DNA from: Brevibacillus_H sp041920465
GTDB taxonomy: Bacteria > Bacillota > Bacilli > Brevibacillales > Brevibacillaceae
Direction: 5' to 3'
NCBI GenBank assembly: GCA_041920465.1
Contig: JBHGXW010000049.1
Coordinates: 1 to 64,000, forward strand
Length of the DNA stretch: 64,000 nt
In this document: positions 32,762-41,877 of the stretch, piece after piece
Layout of the letters: each line of letters begins with the position of its first letter
Position numbering within the stretch: position 1 is the first letter of the stretch
Made by a program: the position numbers and the translations under genes
Notes under the pieces: generated by a model
Database searches by the model: none
The model's input: only the letters and a program-made list of their open reading frames with translations
What the model was told of the DNA's origin: nothing

Positions 32762-33892
32762 ATGCCAACAAATTGGACATCTTATTTTGCCGGTAAACTG
32801 GACGAGATTGTGGACGAGCTGCGCACTTACGTCGAGATAGAGACACCCACCCACAACAAGCAAGCGGTCGATTCTTTGGGCGAACTGATCCAAAATCGAT
32901 TCATGGCTCTTGGCTGCAAGGTGGAAACCATTTCTCAAGACAAATATGGTAATCAACTGCGGATCGAATACGGCGACGGTGAGGAACAAATCCTCGTACT
33001 TGGCCACTTCGATACGGTCAAAGAGGTCGGCACATTGCAAAAAGAACCGTGGCGCTTGCACGAGGGAAAGCTGTACGGACCCGGCATTTTTGACATGAAG
33101 GCAGGGATCGTGTTCAGCTATTACGCTCTGCAAGCAATTCTCCAGCACAATTTACCGCTCAACAAGAAGCTGGTCTTCTTCTGGAACACGGATGAAGAAG
33201 TGGGCAGCCCTTCTTCCCAAGAGCACATTCGCGAGGAAGCAGCCAAAAGTGCATGCGCTCTGGTGATTGAACCTGCTTATGGCAACGGGTTGCTGAAAAC
33301 AAGCCGCAAGGGCGGCGGCGAATTCACGCTGCGTGTTCAAGGAAGAGCGGCTCACGCCGGGAATGACCATGCCCGCGGCGTCAATGCCATCGAAGAATTG
33401 GCCCGTCACATCCTGACGATTCAATCCTGGACTGACTATTGTGTGGGAACCACGCTTTCCGTCGGCAAAATTTCGGGCGGAACTGCCTCCAATGTGGTTC
33501 CCGAATACGCGGAAGCGATTATTGACGTGCGGGTTGAAAAAATGGCCGAAGCAGAAACAATCGAAAGGCAAATGGCGGAGTTAAAGCCGATCCATCCCGA
33601 AGCGCGGTTAGAAGTGGAGGGCGGCATTGACAAGGCACCAATGGAGCGAACCGAAGCCACGGAGCGATTGTTCCGGCATGCGTACACACAGGCGCAACTG
33701 GAAGGCATGGAATTGGGCGAGATCGGTGTAGGCGGCACAAGTGACGGAAATATCGCTGCTTCTGTCGGCACTCCGGTGTTGGACGGATTGGGGCCGGTTG
33801 GCGACGGCGCTCACGCTTCCCACGAGCACATCGTGGTGGATTCGATCCCTTTCCGCATTGCGCTTTTGGTTCGCTTGTTTACGACCATTTAA
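32762..33892 (+). CDS. M20-family metallopeptidase (carboxypeptidase G2-like)
   Basis: The product is 376 residues. Zinc-site motifs are ILVLGHFDTVKEVG (His, Asp), YGPGIFDMKAGIVFS (Asp), FFWNTDEEVGSPSS (catalytic Glu, ligand Glu) and a late GAHASHEH (His). A dimerisation insert with GRAAHAGNDHARGVNAIEEL follows the CPG2/ArgE pattern. It removes a C-terminal residue from peptides or N-acyl amino acids. GGAGGTGCCTT precedes ATG 32762. No signal peptide is present, so it is cytoplasmic. It may process substrates taken up by the adjacent importer. Confidence 0.93.
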   Translation: MPTNWTSYFAGKLDEIVDELRTYVEIETPTHNKQAVDSLGELIQNRFMALGCKVETISQDKYGNQLRIEYGDGEEQILVLGHFDTVKEVGTLQKEPWRLHEGKLYGPGIFDMKAGIVFSYYALQAILQHNLPLNKKLVFFWNTDEEVGSPSSQEHIREEAAKSACALVIEPAYGNGLLKTSRKGGGEFTLRVQGRAAHAGNDHARGVNAIEELARHILTIQSWTDYCVGTTLSVGKISGGTASNVVPEYAEAIIDVRVEKMAEAETIERQMAELKPIHPEARLEVEGGIDKAPMERTEATERLFRHAYTQAQLEGMELGEIGVGGTSDGNIAASVGTPVLDGLGPVGDGAHASHEHIVVDSIPFRIALLVRLFTTI

Positions 33893-33911
33893 GAAAACTG
33901 CCAACAAAAAA

Positions 33912-33950
33912 CCCGAATAAAGGACTTTTTTCAAGGGTCCATTATTCGGG
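33912..33950. terminator. Bidirectional terminator
   Basis: A perfect 9-bp stem CCCGAATAA/TTATTCGGG lies between two converging genes. TTTTTTG follows on the minus side, which favours ending the cadA transcript. Confidence 0.8.
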
Positions 33951-33978
33951 TTACAGTTCATCATTAGTTGGTTGGCTT

Positions 33979-36123
33979 TTACGATGCTTTTTTTATTCGT
34001 AAGACCCGCATGGCATTCAAAACAGCTAATAATGTAACACCTACATCCGAGAATACAGCTTCCCACATGGTCGCAATCCCAAATGCGCCTAGAATGAGGA
34101 AAATTGCTTTTACTCCTAAAGCAAACAATATATTTTGCCATACAATTCTTCGGGTACGTTTCGCAATACCGATTGCCGTAGGGATTTTAGAAGGTTCATC
34201 TGTCATAATGACGATATCTGCCGCTTCAATGGCTGCATCAGACCCTAATCCCCCCATCGCGATTCCTACGTCTGCTCTTGCCAAAACAGGAGTATCATTA
34301 ATTCCGTCTCCAACAAATACAAGTTTTTCCTTTGTAGCTTTTTGAGAATCTAATTTTTCAATTTCTTCCACTTTATTTTGTGGTAATAGTTCGGCGTGAA
34401 TTTCATCCAATCCTAACTTTTGACCTACTTCCTCAGCGACCGCTCTGGAATCTCCTGTCAGCATAACAGCTTTTTTAATTCCTAGTTCTTTTAATGAACG
34501 AATCGCTTGTGCAGAATCTTCTTTAATCTGGTCAGAAATCACAATGTATCCGGCATACTTTTTATCAACAGCCACATGGACGATGGTTCCGATTGCTCTA
34601 GGTACTTGAAAGGGGATTTGTTCATTCTTCATTAGTTTCGCATTACCCGCTAAAACTTCCTTACCATTGACCGTAACCTGAATTCCATGTCCTGATATCT
34701 CATTGTAATTTTGAATAAGATCTTCTTTCATCTCTTTTCCATATGCAGATCGAATGGACTGGGCTATCGGATGATTGGAGTGGATTTCTGCATATGCTGC
34801 CTGCTCCAATAATTCCTCTTTTGTCACCAGATCAGTCGGATGAATGCTTGTCACTTCAAATACACCTTTAGTCAGCGTTCCTGTTTTATCGAATACAACA
34901 TACTTGACATCATGTAAAGCCTCTAAATAGTTACTGCCTTTAATCAGAATACCTGACTTGGAAGCAGCGCCGATTCCACCAAAGAATCCAAGAGGTATAG
35001 AAACGACAAGCGCACACGGGCAAGAAATGACTAAGAATATGAGGGCGCGATATACCCAGTCCGAAAACGTTGCTCCACTAATGATAAGTGGTGGAAGAAA
35101 GGCTAGCGCGGCTGCAATGATGACAACTCCCGGTGTGTAATATCGAGCAAATTTCGTGATAAAGTTTTCTGTTGGCGCCTTACGACTACTTGCGTTTTGG
35201 ACTAGATCCAATATCTTGGACACTGTTGATTCTCCAAATGATTTGGTTACTTCTACTGTCAAAACACCATTTTTGTTGATGAAACCACTTAGAACGTCAC
35301 TTCCTGTCTCCACTTCCCGCAGGACTGATTCTCCTGTCAAAGCAGATGTATCGACTAAGGAGCTGCCCTCTACAACCTTTCCGTCTAACGGAACTTTTTC
35401 GCCAGGTTTAATCACGATGAAATTGCCAATTTTCACTTCCTCCGGAGACACCTTTTTCAAATCATTGCCCACTTTTAGATTCGCATAATCGGGGCGAATG
35501 TCCATTAATGCACGAATTGATTTGCGTGATCGGTTAATCGCGATACCTTGAAACAGTTCCCCTACTTGATAAAACAGCATGACAGCTACCCCTTCCGGAT
35601 ACTGTTTCACCGCAAATGCGCCGATCGTCGCAAGTGCCATCAGAAAATTCTCATCAAACACTTGTCCTCTCAGAATATTTTTAACAGCGCGTATGACAAT
35701 GTCGCCACCAATCATTAGATAAGCTATGACAAACAATCCGACTTCCATAAACCCGGAAACAGGTGTGAACATTCCGATACCGGCAATAAAGGCGCCTGTT
35801 ACAATTCGCATGAGCAATTTTTTCGGAATTTCGCTTCCATGATCATGACTATCTTCATCGCCATACCCAGCAGTGGGCTTTCCTTTTTCTTTCACGTTAA
35901 TATGGGGTTCCAACGACTTTATTTTTTTCTTTGTCTCAGACACTACTCTCTCCTCTTCGGCTTTTGCAGTTTCTAGCGTGAGTGTCTTCGTTACAAAATT
36001 AACGGAACATGACGAAACGCCCGGTAACCCCTTAATACTAGTTTCGATTTTCATCGCACAGCTGGCACAGTCCAATCCTTCGAGAGTAAACTCCCGATTT
36101 ATCCTTTGACTATAATCTCCCAT
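33979..36123 (-). CDS. cadA: Cadmium/zinc-type heavy-metal exporting P1B ATPase
   Basis: The product is 714 residues from ATG 36123 (GAGGG six bases upstream; upstream in-frame starts lie inside cadC). It has an N-terminal heavy-metal domain with GLDCASCAM, a His-rich linker (GDEDSHDHG), a VSCPCALVVSIPLG segment (the CPC motif of TM6), phosphorylation site VVFDKTGTLTKG, MLTGDSRAV and FVGDGINDTPVLARAD. The eight-helix layout and CPC motif assign it to Cd/Zn/Pb export. Its neighbour cadC and the palindromic operator support metal control. Confidence 0.95.
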   Translation of the reverse strand: MGDYSQRINREFTLEGLDCASCAMKIETSIKGLPGVSSCSVNFVTKTLTLETAKAEEERVVSETKKKIKSLEPHINVKEKGKPTAGYGDEDSHDHGSEIPKKLLMRIVTGAFIAGIGMFTPVSGFMEVGLFVIAYLMIGGDIVIRAVKNILRGQVFDENFLMALATIGAFAVKQYPEGVAVMLFYQVGELFQGIAINRSRKSIRALMDIRPDYANLKVGNDLKKVSPEEVKIGNFIVIKPGEKVPLDGKVVEGSSLVDTSALTGESVLREVETGSDVLSGFINKNGVLTVEVTKSFGESTVSKILDLVQNASSRKAPTENFITKFARYYTPGVVIIAAALAFLPPLIISGATFSDWVYRALIFLVISCPCALVVSIPLGFFGGIGAASKSGILIKGSNYLEALHDVKYVVFDKTGTLTKGVFEVTSIHPTDLVTKEELLEQAAYAEIHSNHPIAQSIRSAYGKEMKEDLIQNYNEISGHGIQVTVNGKEVLAGNAKLMKNEQIPFQVPRAIGTIVHVAVDKKYAGYIVISDQIKEDSAQAIRSLKELGIKKAVMLTGDSRAVAEEVGQKLGLDEIHAELLPQNKVEEIEKLDSQKATKEKLVFVGDGINDTPVLARADVGIAMGGLGSDAAIEAADIVIMTDEPSKIPTAIGIAKRTRRIVWQNILFALGVKAIFLILGAFGIATMWEAVFSDVGVTLLAVLNAMRVLRIKKAS

Positions 36124-36145
36124 CCGTCCTCGTCCCTCTTTCTTA

Positions 36146-36532
36146 TCAACCTTTATCTTCGCTAACATGTTGAAAGGCTTGATCAAATATTTGAATAACG
36201 TGTTGATCAGCCAGAGAATAATACACTACCTTTCCTTCTTTTCGATTTTTCACAAGCTTGGCTTGCTTTAATACCCTCAGTTGATGGGAAATGGACGACT
36301 GCGTCATTCCTAGTAGATAGGCCAAGTCACATACACACATTTCCGATTCAAACAATGCGTACAGGATTCGCGTTCTTGTTCGATCTCCCAACACTTTAAA
36401 TAATTCGGCAATGTTACTTAAAATATTTTCATTGGGAAAGGTTTCTTTTACCTTTTCAATCGCATCTCGGTGGATAATAGCCTGCTTACATGTCTCTGCA
36501 CACACGTCTGAATGTTTTTCATTCAACTTCAT
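36146..36532 (-). CDS. cadC: ArsR/SmtB-family metal-responsive repressor (CadC)
   Basis: The product is 128 residues with the winged-helix core FKVLGDRTRTRILYALFESE and the recognition helix TQSSISHQLRVLKQAKLV. Cysteines for the alpha3N sensory site are present both at the N-terminus (DVCAETCKQ) and in the helix motif MCVCDL, exactly as in CadC of S. aureus. Cd, Pb or Zn binding would release it from the operator upstream. It is co-transcribed with cadA, 22 bases apart. Confidence 0.95.
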   Translation of the reverse strand: MKLNEKHSDVCAETCKQAIIHRDAIEKVKETFPNENILSNIAELFKVLGDRTRTRILYALFESEMCVCDLAYLLGMTQSSISHQLRVLKQAKLVKNRKEGKVVYYSLADQHVIQIFDQAFQHVSEDKG

Positions 36533-36554
36533 CCATATTCTCCTTTACAATTGA

Positions 36555-36578
36555 ACATATGATCATTCATTCATATGT
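36555..36578 (-). promoter_or_regulatory. Cad operator palindrome
   Basis: ACATATGA at 36555-36562 and TCATATGT at 36571-36578 form a perfect inverted repeat with an eight-base spacer. It lies 22 bases before the cadC start, in the position and style of the CadC operators of staphylococci. Confidence 0.8.
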
Positions 36579-36603
36579 TGTGGTGATCTTATTATATTCA
36601 GCT

Positions 36604-36843
36604 TTACTCTAAGGTGTCAATAAAATGTGTACCAAAAAACCCTTCTCTCACCAGTTGTGATGACAGAAGGGTCAATCGGTTAGTTGGTATTAGCTTTTCC
36701 GACGCAACCAGCCCAAACAACGACAAGCAAGAGGCAAGCACGGGTGCCCAATCGGCAAAACCCGCAAGAAACAAGCAGACGATCATAAACAGCGGCCCAA
36801 CACCAGCGAAAGCAAACATCATCAAAAGCGCAAACATCAGCAT
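36604..36843 (-). CDS. Small hydrophobic protein, 3' end uncertain
   Basis: The product is 79 residues from ATG 36843 (AGGAAGC just before). The first 50 residues form two membrane helices (MLMFALLMMFAFAGVGPLF then LFLAGFADWAPVLASCL). The open frame then runs through a strong terminator hairpin (36633-36671), which is unusual. A shift to the next frame near 36710 would end the protein at GWLRRKS, a more natural positively charged tail. The gene may therefore be frameshifted or the end misread. The family is not recognised. Confidence 0.4.
   Translation of the reverse strand: MLMFALLMMFAFAGVGPLFMIVCLFLAGFADWAPVLASCLSLFGLVASEKLIPTNRLTLLSSQLVREGFFGTHFIDTLE
36633..36671 (-). terminator. Leftward terminator
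   Basis: A 7-bp stem CCCTTCT/AGAAGGG, extended at its base, is followed by TTTTTTGG on the minus strand. It ends the small membrane-protein transcript before the cad operon. Confidence 0.8.
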
Positions 36844-36883
36844 GCTTCCTGTCAGCAGTCGAACGGCATTATGTTATCGGAGA

Positions 36884-37108
36884 CTAGAACGGCCATAATG
36901 CCGTCCAAATCATCTGGACGTCAGGGAGTGGACGGGATTCTGCGCTACCATCCAGATTCTCGACGAATAAAGTATATTCCGTGGACATTGAGCCTAAATC
37001 TACATCCTGGTTTAAAAGCCACAAATTAATGATGATGAATGCCAGAGAAATCGCCACTGGTATCGGCGCGATTATTTGCAAGAGGTAAAACAAGATTTTA
37101 CGCTTCAT
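36884..37108 (-). CDS. Small membrane protein of unknown function
   Basis: The product is 74 residues with one long hydrophobic segment (FYLLQIIAPIPVAISLAFII), then a polar tail, DLGSMSTEYTLFVENLDGSA. GAGGCGAAGGAGCGATAT precedes ATG 37108. It looks like a real small gene because of the ribosome site and the membrane-then-soluble layout. The family is unknown. Confidence 0.55.
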   Translation of the reverse strand: MKRKILFYLLQIIAPIPVAISLAFIIINLWLLNQDVDLGSMSTEYTLFVENLDGSAESRPLPDVQMIWTALWPF

Positions 37109-37218
37109 ATCGCTCCTTCGCCTCCAACTGATTATAATGAATTTATACCTAATTTCTCCTTTTTTGACAAATGATTTAAAAAACAGAGATTACCAAACCT
37201 TTGGCAGGGGAGGCATAT

Positions 37219-37389
37219 ATGAAGCACAGGATAAACTTCAGAATGGTTGCTATGATCATTGGATTGCTGTTTTTGGGAATATCGGCCAAACCGCTGTTTT
37301 TGATTGGACGAGAACCCTTTTTTACCGGTATGATTGGGATATTCCAATTGCTGCTGGGAGCCCTTGCGAAGAGAAAAATCCAAATTTGA
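37219..37389 (+). CDS. Small membrane protein of unknown function
   Basis: The product is 56 residues from ATG 37219 (GGGGAGG six bases before). It has two hydrophobic stretches, VAMIIGLLFLGISAKPLFLI and FTGMIGIFQLLLGALA, and basic ends (KHR, KRK). The opposite strand has open frames without a matched ribosome site. The family is not recognised. Confidence 0.55.
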   Translation: MKHRINFRMVAMIIGLLFLGISAKPLFLIGREPFFTGMIGIFQLLLGALAKRKIQI

Positions 37390-37475
37390 GCAAGTAGGTG
37401 TTTCACTGGATTCTTACTGAGTATCTGTTTTTATCAGTATCAAAGAGAGATTATTTCACAAAAAGAAGCGATGAA

Positions 37476-37522
37476 AAGAAAAAAATGGCGTGTCAAACAT
37501 GGAGTCAGTTTACACGCCATTT
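37476..37522 (-). terminator. Terminator of the rpe end of the core operon
   Basis: An 11-bp stem AAATGGCGTGT/ACACGCCATTT (37483-37493 with 37512-37522) is followed on the minus side by TTTTTCTTTTC. It closes the long leftward core operon. Confidence 0.85.
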
Positions 37523-37578
37523 CCTATTTCGTCTGTCAATTTCATTTCATGATTTCGTTTCTTGATTTTGTGATTGCC

Positions 37579-38232
37579 TTATTTATTCCCCCGGATTGCC
37601 GCAATCGCCTGGGCACGGTCCGCCTGGTTGAATACGGCGGAGCCCGCCACCAACACGGTTGCTCCGGCATCTTCGCATAATCTGGCCGTTTCCGGATTTA
37701 CCCCGCCATCAATCTCGATTTCCACGTGGGACAAGCCGCGCTGATCAAGCATCCGGCGGAGCTCAGCCACTTTCGGCAAAACGCTGTGAATAAATTTCTG
37801 GCCGCCAAATCCGGGGTTAACCGTCATCAAGAGCACCATATCAAGGTCTTCCAGGACAGATTCAATGGTTACCAGCGGTGTGGCCGGATTTAGCACGACC
37901 CCTGCTTTTATGCCCTGATCCTTAATCAAGTGAATGGTGCGGTGCAGATGGCGGCAAGCTTCCTGATGCACGGTAATGATGTCGGCACCGCTTTTGGCAA
38001 ATTGCGGTATGTACAAATCAGGATTTTCGATCATCAGATGCACATCAAGCGTAAGGCTCGTAATCGGCCGGATGGCTTCCACGACAAGCGGCCCGATGGT
38101 AATGTTGGGTACGAAATGGCCGTCCATCACATCGACATGAATCCAATCGGCCCCGCCGCGTTCCACATCGTGAATCTCTTCCCCCAATTTGGCAAAGTTA
38201 GCTGATAGGATGGATGGTGCAATTTTTACCAT
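37579..38232 (-). CDS. rpe: Ribulose-phosphate 3-epimerase
   Basis: The product is 217 residues. TIM-barrel motifs are VKIAPSILSANFAKLGEEI, ADWIHVDVMDGHFVPNITIG (metal-binding His and Asp), LDVHLMIENPD, VLLMTVNPGFGGQKFI and IEIDGGVNPETA. It interconverts ribulose- and xylulose-5-phosphate. Its start overlaps the rsgA stop by seven bases. Confidence 0.97.
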   Translation of the reverse strand: MVKIAPSILSANFAKLGEEIHDVERGGADWIHVDVMDGHFVPNITIGPLVVEAIRPITSLTLDVHLMIENPDLYIPQFAKSGADIITVHQEACRHLHRTIHLIKDQGIKAGVVLNPATPLVTIESVLEDLDMVLLMTVNPGFGGQKFIHSVLPKVAELRRMLDQRGLSHVEIEIDGGVNPETARLCEDAGATVLVAGSAVFNQADRAQAIAAIRGNK

Positions 38233-39116
38233 GGTTTATTCCTCCGTTGGTATTCTTTCAATTCCTCGGTAAACATTTTGTAGTGTTCGTAGCGCTCTCT
38301 ATCAATCTCTCCCGATTCGACTCCCGCTTTCACCGCACAGCCCGGTTCGTGCAAATGCAGGCAACCGCGGAATTTGCATTGATTCGCCACCTGTCCGAAA
38401 TCGCGGAACGACTCGGCCAAACCCAAATCATCGATGCCGATAAACTCAAGCGAGCTGAATCCGGGCGTATCGGCCACATATCCGCCTTCTTCAAGCGGAA
38501 TCAACTCAACGTGACGGGTTGTATGCTTGCCCCGACCCAACTTTTCGCTGACCTGTCCGGTTTGCAAGCTGATGCCTGGAAACATCGCATTGATCAGCGA
38601 TGATTTGCCTACTCCGGATTGCCCGGCGAAAACAGAGATATGGTTTGCCAACAACTGCCTTACCTCGGCAAACCCGTACTGCTCCCGCGTGGAGGTTGGG
38701 ATGACGGAATAGCCAATCCGTTTATATTTTTGCACGATTTCTTCTATCTCTTCCTGTTCAGCCAAATCAGCCTTGGATAAAACGATAACCGCCTCAATAC
38801 CGGCATGTTCGGTATGGACGAGAAATTTATCCAGCAGCACCGAGCTAAAATCAGGCTTGCGCATGGAAAAAACAAGTACGGCAAGGTCTACATTGGCGAT
38901 TGGCGGGCGGATCAGTTCCGTTGTCCGTCCGCTTACTTCCATGACATAGCCTTCTGAATCGTTAATCGCGTCATAGACGACCCAATCCCCCGCCAGCGGA
39001 TTCACTTTGGCATCTTTCTTTTTGAACAAACCACGCGCCCGGCATTGAATGATCCGGCCATGGTCCGCTACATAGTAAAATCCGCTGAGTGCTTTCACGA
39101 TTCGTCCTTCTGGCAT
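38226..39116 (-). CDS. rsgA: Ribosome small-subunit-dependent GTPase A
   Basis: The product is 296 residues with an N-terminal OB fold, then a circularly permuted GTPase with motif order VLSKADL (G4), FAGQSGVGKSSLINAM (G1) and ADTPGFSSLEF (G3). A zinc finger with Cys-X-Cys-type ligands follows (CKFRGCLHLHEPGCAVK). It assists late 30S maturation. It overlaps rpe and follows prkC, as in B. subtilis. Confidence 0.97.
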   Translation of the reverse strand: MPEGRIVKALSGFYYVADHGRIIQCRARGLFKKKDAKVNPLAGDWVVYDAINDSEGYVMEVSGRTTELIRPPIANVDLAVLVFSMRKPDFSSVLLDKFLVHTEHAGIEAVIVLSKADLAEQEEIEEIVQKYKRIGYSVIPTSTREQYGFAEVRQLLANHISVFAGQSGVGKSSLINAMFPGISLQTGQVSEKLGRGKHTTRHVELIPLEEGGYVADTPGFSSLEFIGIDDLGLAESFRDFGQVANQCKFRGCLHLHEPGCAVKAGVESGEIDRERYEHYKMFTEELKEYQRRNKPW

Positions 39117-39134
39117 GCATGTCCCTCCACGATA

Positions 39135-41102
39135 TTATGGAAAATTAGGATATTCCACTGTGTATTTTGCTATTGATGTGTATTTTTCATCTGACGCGTT
39201 TTTCTTGAACACTTCGATGGTGCCGTTCTTGGTTGGCGACAGCACGAGCGGAACCTTGTACTCGGTAGAAGCCAAAATCATTTCCTGGAATGCCACCTGC
39301 TGTGAGCCGCGCGCATCGTCAACGATAATGCGGATTTCCGCCGTTTCCCCCTCCGCCAGCTGAACCGGCACCGGATACGTGCCAACCTTGGCGTCCGGCG
39401 GATATTGTCCGTTGCTTACGGTAAGCGGAATTTGTGTGCCCTCTGCTACATCCATGTTGGCGTCAAACGGGCGCGTCGAGATGACGACATCAGGGGTTGT
39501 GTACGTATAGGAAGGCTCTTTGGTCACCGGCCCGTCAGCAAGTCCTTGTTTCAACAGTTCCAATTTGGCGCGGTCAATGCTTAGCCCCACCAGATTAGGC
39601 ATTTTCACATATTTCTTGCCCTTGCTGACAATTAATCGGACACTTGTTTCAGACGGCACCACTTCTGAATCAGCGGCAGGCTCCTGTCTGATTACTTGGC
39701 CGGGCGGCGCATTTGGGTCCTCTTCCTCTACAAGAACATAATCTTTAAAGTTTTGCAGCTTCAACTGTTCCATTGCCATCTGCTTGCTCAAACTTACAAA
39801 GTTGGGCATCGGTACTCTTTGCGGCCCTTTGCTGACAACCAGAAGAACCGTACCGTTTTCTTTCATCCGCATCGGCGGAGCGGGATTCTGCTCAATCACG
39901 ATACCTTCTTCCGCCTTGTTGTCAAACCTTTCCTCCACCTTGGGAACCAGATTGGCTTCGCGGATTTTGGCTTCGGCTATCTCCAGTTTTGTACCTTCGA
40001 CAAGCGGTACAGGGTATTCCGGTACATGGAACAATTCCATCGCATAATTAAATCCGAAAATGGCCAGTACAAGAAACAGTCCGATCGCTCCGACCCAAGA
40101 AACGACTTTCACCCATAAGCTCCGCGGTTTTTCCTCCGTCTCCTCTGTCCGGCTGCGCATCCGGCTGGAGCTTCTCTCTTGTCTCTCCTGCTTCGCTTGC
40201 TCCAGCATCTCCGGAGTGATCGCCGGAATAACCAGGGTCTCTTCGTCATCTTGCGGAAACTCGATTTTGGGTTCGTTCAAACGTTCTATGGACAGGCACG
40301 TCTCCAGGTCGGTCAGCATCTCTTTCGCCGAAGCATAGCGCAGGAGCGGATCTTTGACCAATGCCCTGAGAATCACGTTTTCCACACTTTGCGGAATATT
40401 GGGGTTAATTTCTCTTGGATGAGGCAAAGGCTCCTGCAAATGTTTCAAGGCGACGGAGATAGGGGAATCTCCTGAAAAAGGCAATTGGCCTGTCACCATC
40501 TCATACAAGACAATCCCTAGCGAATAGATGTCTGATTTCTCCTGTGTAACACCGCCTCTTGCTTGTTCGGGCGAGAAATAATGGACGGAACCCAATACGG
40601 AACCGGTATGAGTAATCGTCGCCGAAGTAACCGCACGGGCGATGCCGAAATCGGTCACTTTCACCCGGCCGTTGTTGCCGATCAAGATATTGTGCGGCTT
40701 GATGTCGCGATGTATGATTTTATTTTGATGAGCATGGTCCAGCGCATCGCATACCTGTACGGCGATCCGTACCGCTTCCGCCACAGGCAGCGCCCCCTGC
40801 TGATTGATCAGGTCTTTTAACGTTTGGCCTTCTACGTACTCCATCACCATGAAATAGGTGTCTTCCTCTTGACCCACATCATAAACGCTGACGATATTGG
40901 GATGCGACAGGCTTGCTACGGCTTGCGCTTCACGGCGGAACCGGTTGACAAAATCCTCATCCGTGCCAAACTGCGGTCGTAACACTTTCACGGCTACCGG
41001 TCGATTCAGCACGAGGTCCCTGGCTTTATAGACGATCGCCATCCCTCCGCCGCCAATTTTGCGTTCAAGCTGATAACGTCCTCCTAATTGTTTGCTATCC
41101 AT
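39135..41102 (-). CDS. prkC: Serine/threonine kinase PrkC with PASTA repeats
   Basis: The product is 655 residues from ATG 41102 (AGAGGGG eight bases upstream); a GTG nine bases earlier overlaps the stp stop. The kinase domain (1-270) has KIGGGGMAIVYKA, AVKVLR, IIHRDIKPHNILI and KVTDFGIARA. One membrane segment near 335-357 follows (VGAIGLFLVLAIFGF). Three extracellular PASTA domains come after it (YPVPLVEGTKLEIAEAKI, RVPMPNFVSLSKQMAMEQL, YVKMPNLVGLSIDRAKLELL). A final beta-rich domain of about 80 residues follows. PASTA domains sense muropeptides; PrkC responds in spore germination and growth control. It is coupled to its phosphatase Stp. Confidence 0.96.
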   Translation of the reverse strand: MDSKQLGGRYQLERKIGGGGMAIVYKARDLVLNRPVAVKVLRPQFGTDEDFVNRFRREAQAVASLSHPNIVSVYDVGQEEDTYFMVMEYVEGQTLKDLINQQGALPVAEAVRIAVQVCDALDHAHQNKIIHRDIKPHNILIGNNGRVKVTDFGIARAVTSATITHTGSVLGSVHYFSPEQARGGVTQEKSDIYSLGIVLYEMVTGQLPFSGDSPISVALKHLQEPLPHPREINPNIPQSVENVILRALVKDPLLRYASAKEMLTDLETCLSIERLNEPKIEFPQDDEETLVIPAITPEMLEQAKQERQERSSSRMRSRTEETEEKPRSLWVKVVSWVGAIGLFLVLAIFGFNYAMELFHVPEYPVPLVEGTKLEIAEAKIREANLVPKVEERFDNKAEEGIVIEQNPAPPMRMKENGTVLLVVSKGPQRVPMPNFVSLSKQMAMEQLKLQNFKDYVLVEEEDPNAPPGQVIRQEPAADSEVVPSETSVRLIVSKGKKYVKMPNLVGLSIDRAKLELLKQGLADGPVTKEPSYTYTTPDVVISTRPFDANMDVAEGTQIPLTVSNGQYPPDAKVGTYPVPVQLAEGETAEIRIIVDDARGSQQVAFQEMILASTEYKVPLVLSPTKNGTIEVFKKNASDEKYTSIAKYTVEYPNFP

Positions 41103-41107
41103 TTCTC

Positions 41108-41872
41108 TCACCCCTCTTTCAAACAGACGTCAGTAGACTCAGTTCTGTTGCGAACGGCGACACACGTAATATTGTCCTCGCCTCCCGCATCCAAAGCATG
41201 TTGAATAAGGGCATCTATCTGTTCCTGCAAGGGAATGGGTTTTTTCAGCCATTGTTCCATAACGGAGATTGGCACCTTGTTGCTCAAGCCGTCCGAGCAG
41301 AGAAGCACCACATCTCCCTGGGCCCAACTAAACTCGCCTAAGTCAATCAGCACCGATTCTTCCGTGCCCAACGCTCTCATCAGCACATTGCGCTGCGGAT
41401 GCACGGAAGCTTCCTGTTCTGTAATCTGTCCGTTTTTCAACAGTTCCTGAACCAGGGAATGATCTTGTGTTTGTTGGGTCAAAACGCCATTTTCAAACAA
41501 ATACAGGCGGCTGTCGCCGATATGGGCAATGGAGCCGCCCTTTGGCCCGATAATCGAGGCTACGATGGTTGTTCCCATTCCGTTGCACTCCGGATGGGTT
41601 TCGGCGTAGCGAAACACTTCCTCATTGGCCAACAGAATGGCATTCATCAGCTTCTCCCGTTCATCTTCGGAAGAAAACTGCCCTACATCGTTTTGGAATT
41701 CGGCAAGGATTCTCTCCACCGCCATTTTGCTTGCCACGTCACCTGCCTGATGTCCCCCCATGCCGTCCGCAACGACCGCCAGCACTCGCCCGTGCATGTC
41801 GATGCTGCATGCGTAATAGTCTTCGTTAAGATGACGAACGCACCCGATATGGGTCTTCATCGCGATTTCCAT
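41108..41872 (-). CDS. stp: PP2C-type protein phosphatase Stp/PrpC
   Basis: The product is 254 residues from ATG 41872 (GGGGTGA before it). Metal-site motifs of the PPM family are HLNEDYY, VADGMGGHQAGDVAS, AHIGDSRLYLF, VLLCSDGLSN and GGEDNITCVA. It removes phosphates put on by PrkC. It starts within seven bases of the rlmN stop and ends just before the prkC start. Confidence 0.96.
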   Translation of the reverse strand: MEIAMKTHIGCVRHLNEDYYACSIDMHGRVLAVVADGMGGHQAGDVASKMAVERILAEFQNDVGQFSSEDEREKLMNAILLANEEVFRYAETHPECNGMGTTIVASIIGPKGGSIAHIGDSRLYLFENGVLTQQTQDHSLVQELLKNGQITEQEASVHPQRNVLMRALGTEESVLIDLGEFSWAQGDVVLLCSDGLSNKVPISVMEQWLKKPIPLQEQIDALIQHALDAGGEDNITCVAVRNRTESTDVCLKEG

Positions 41873-41877
41873 CCGTT

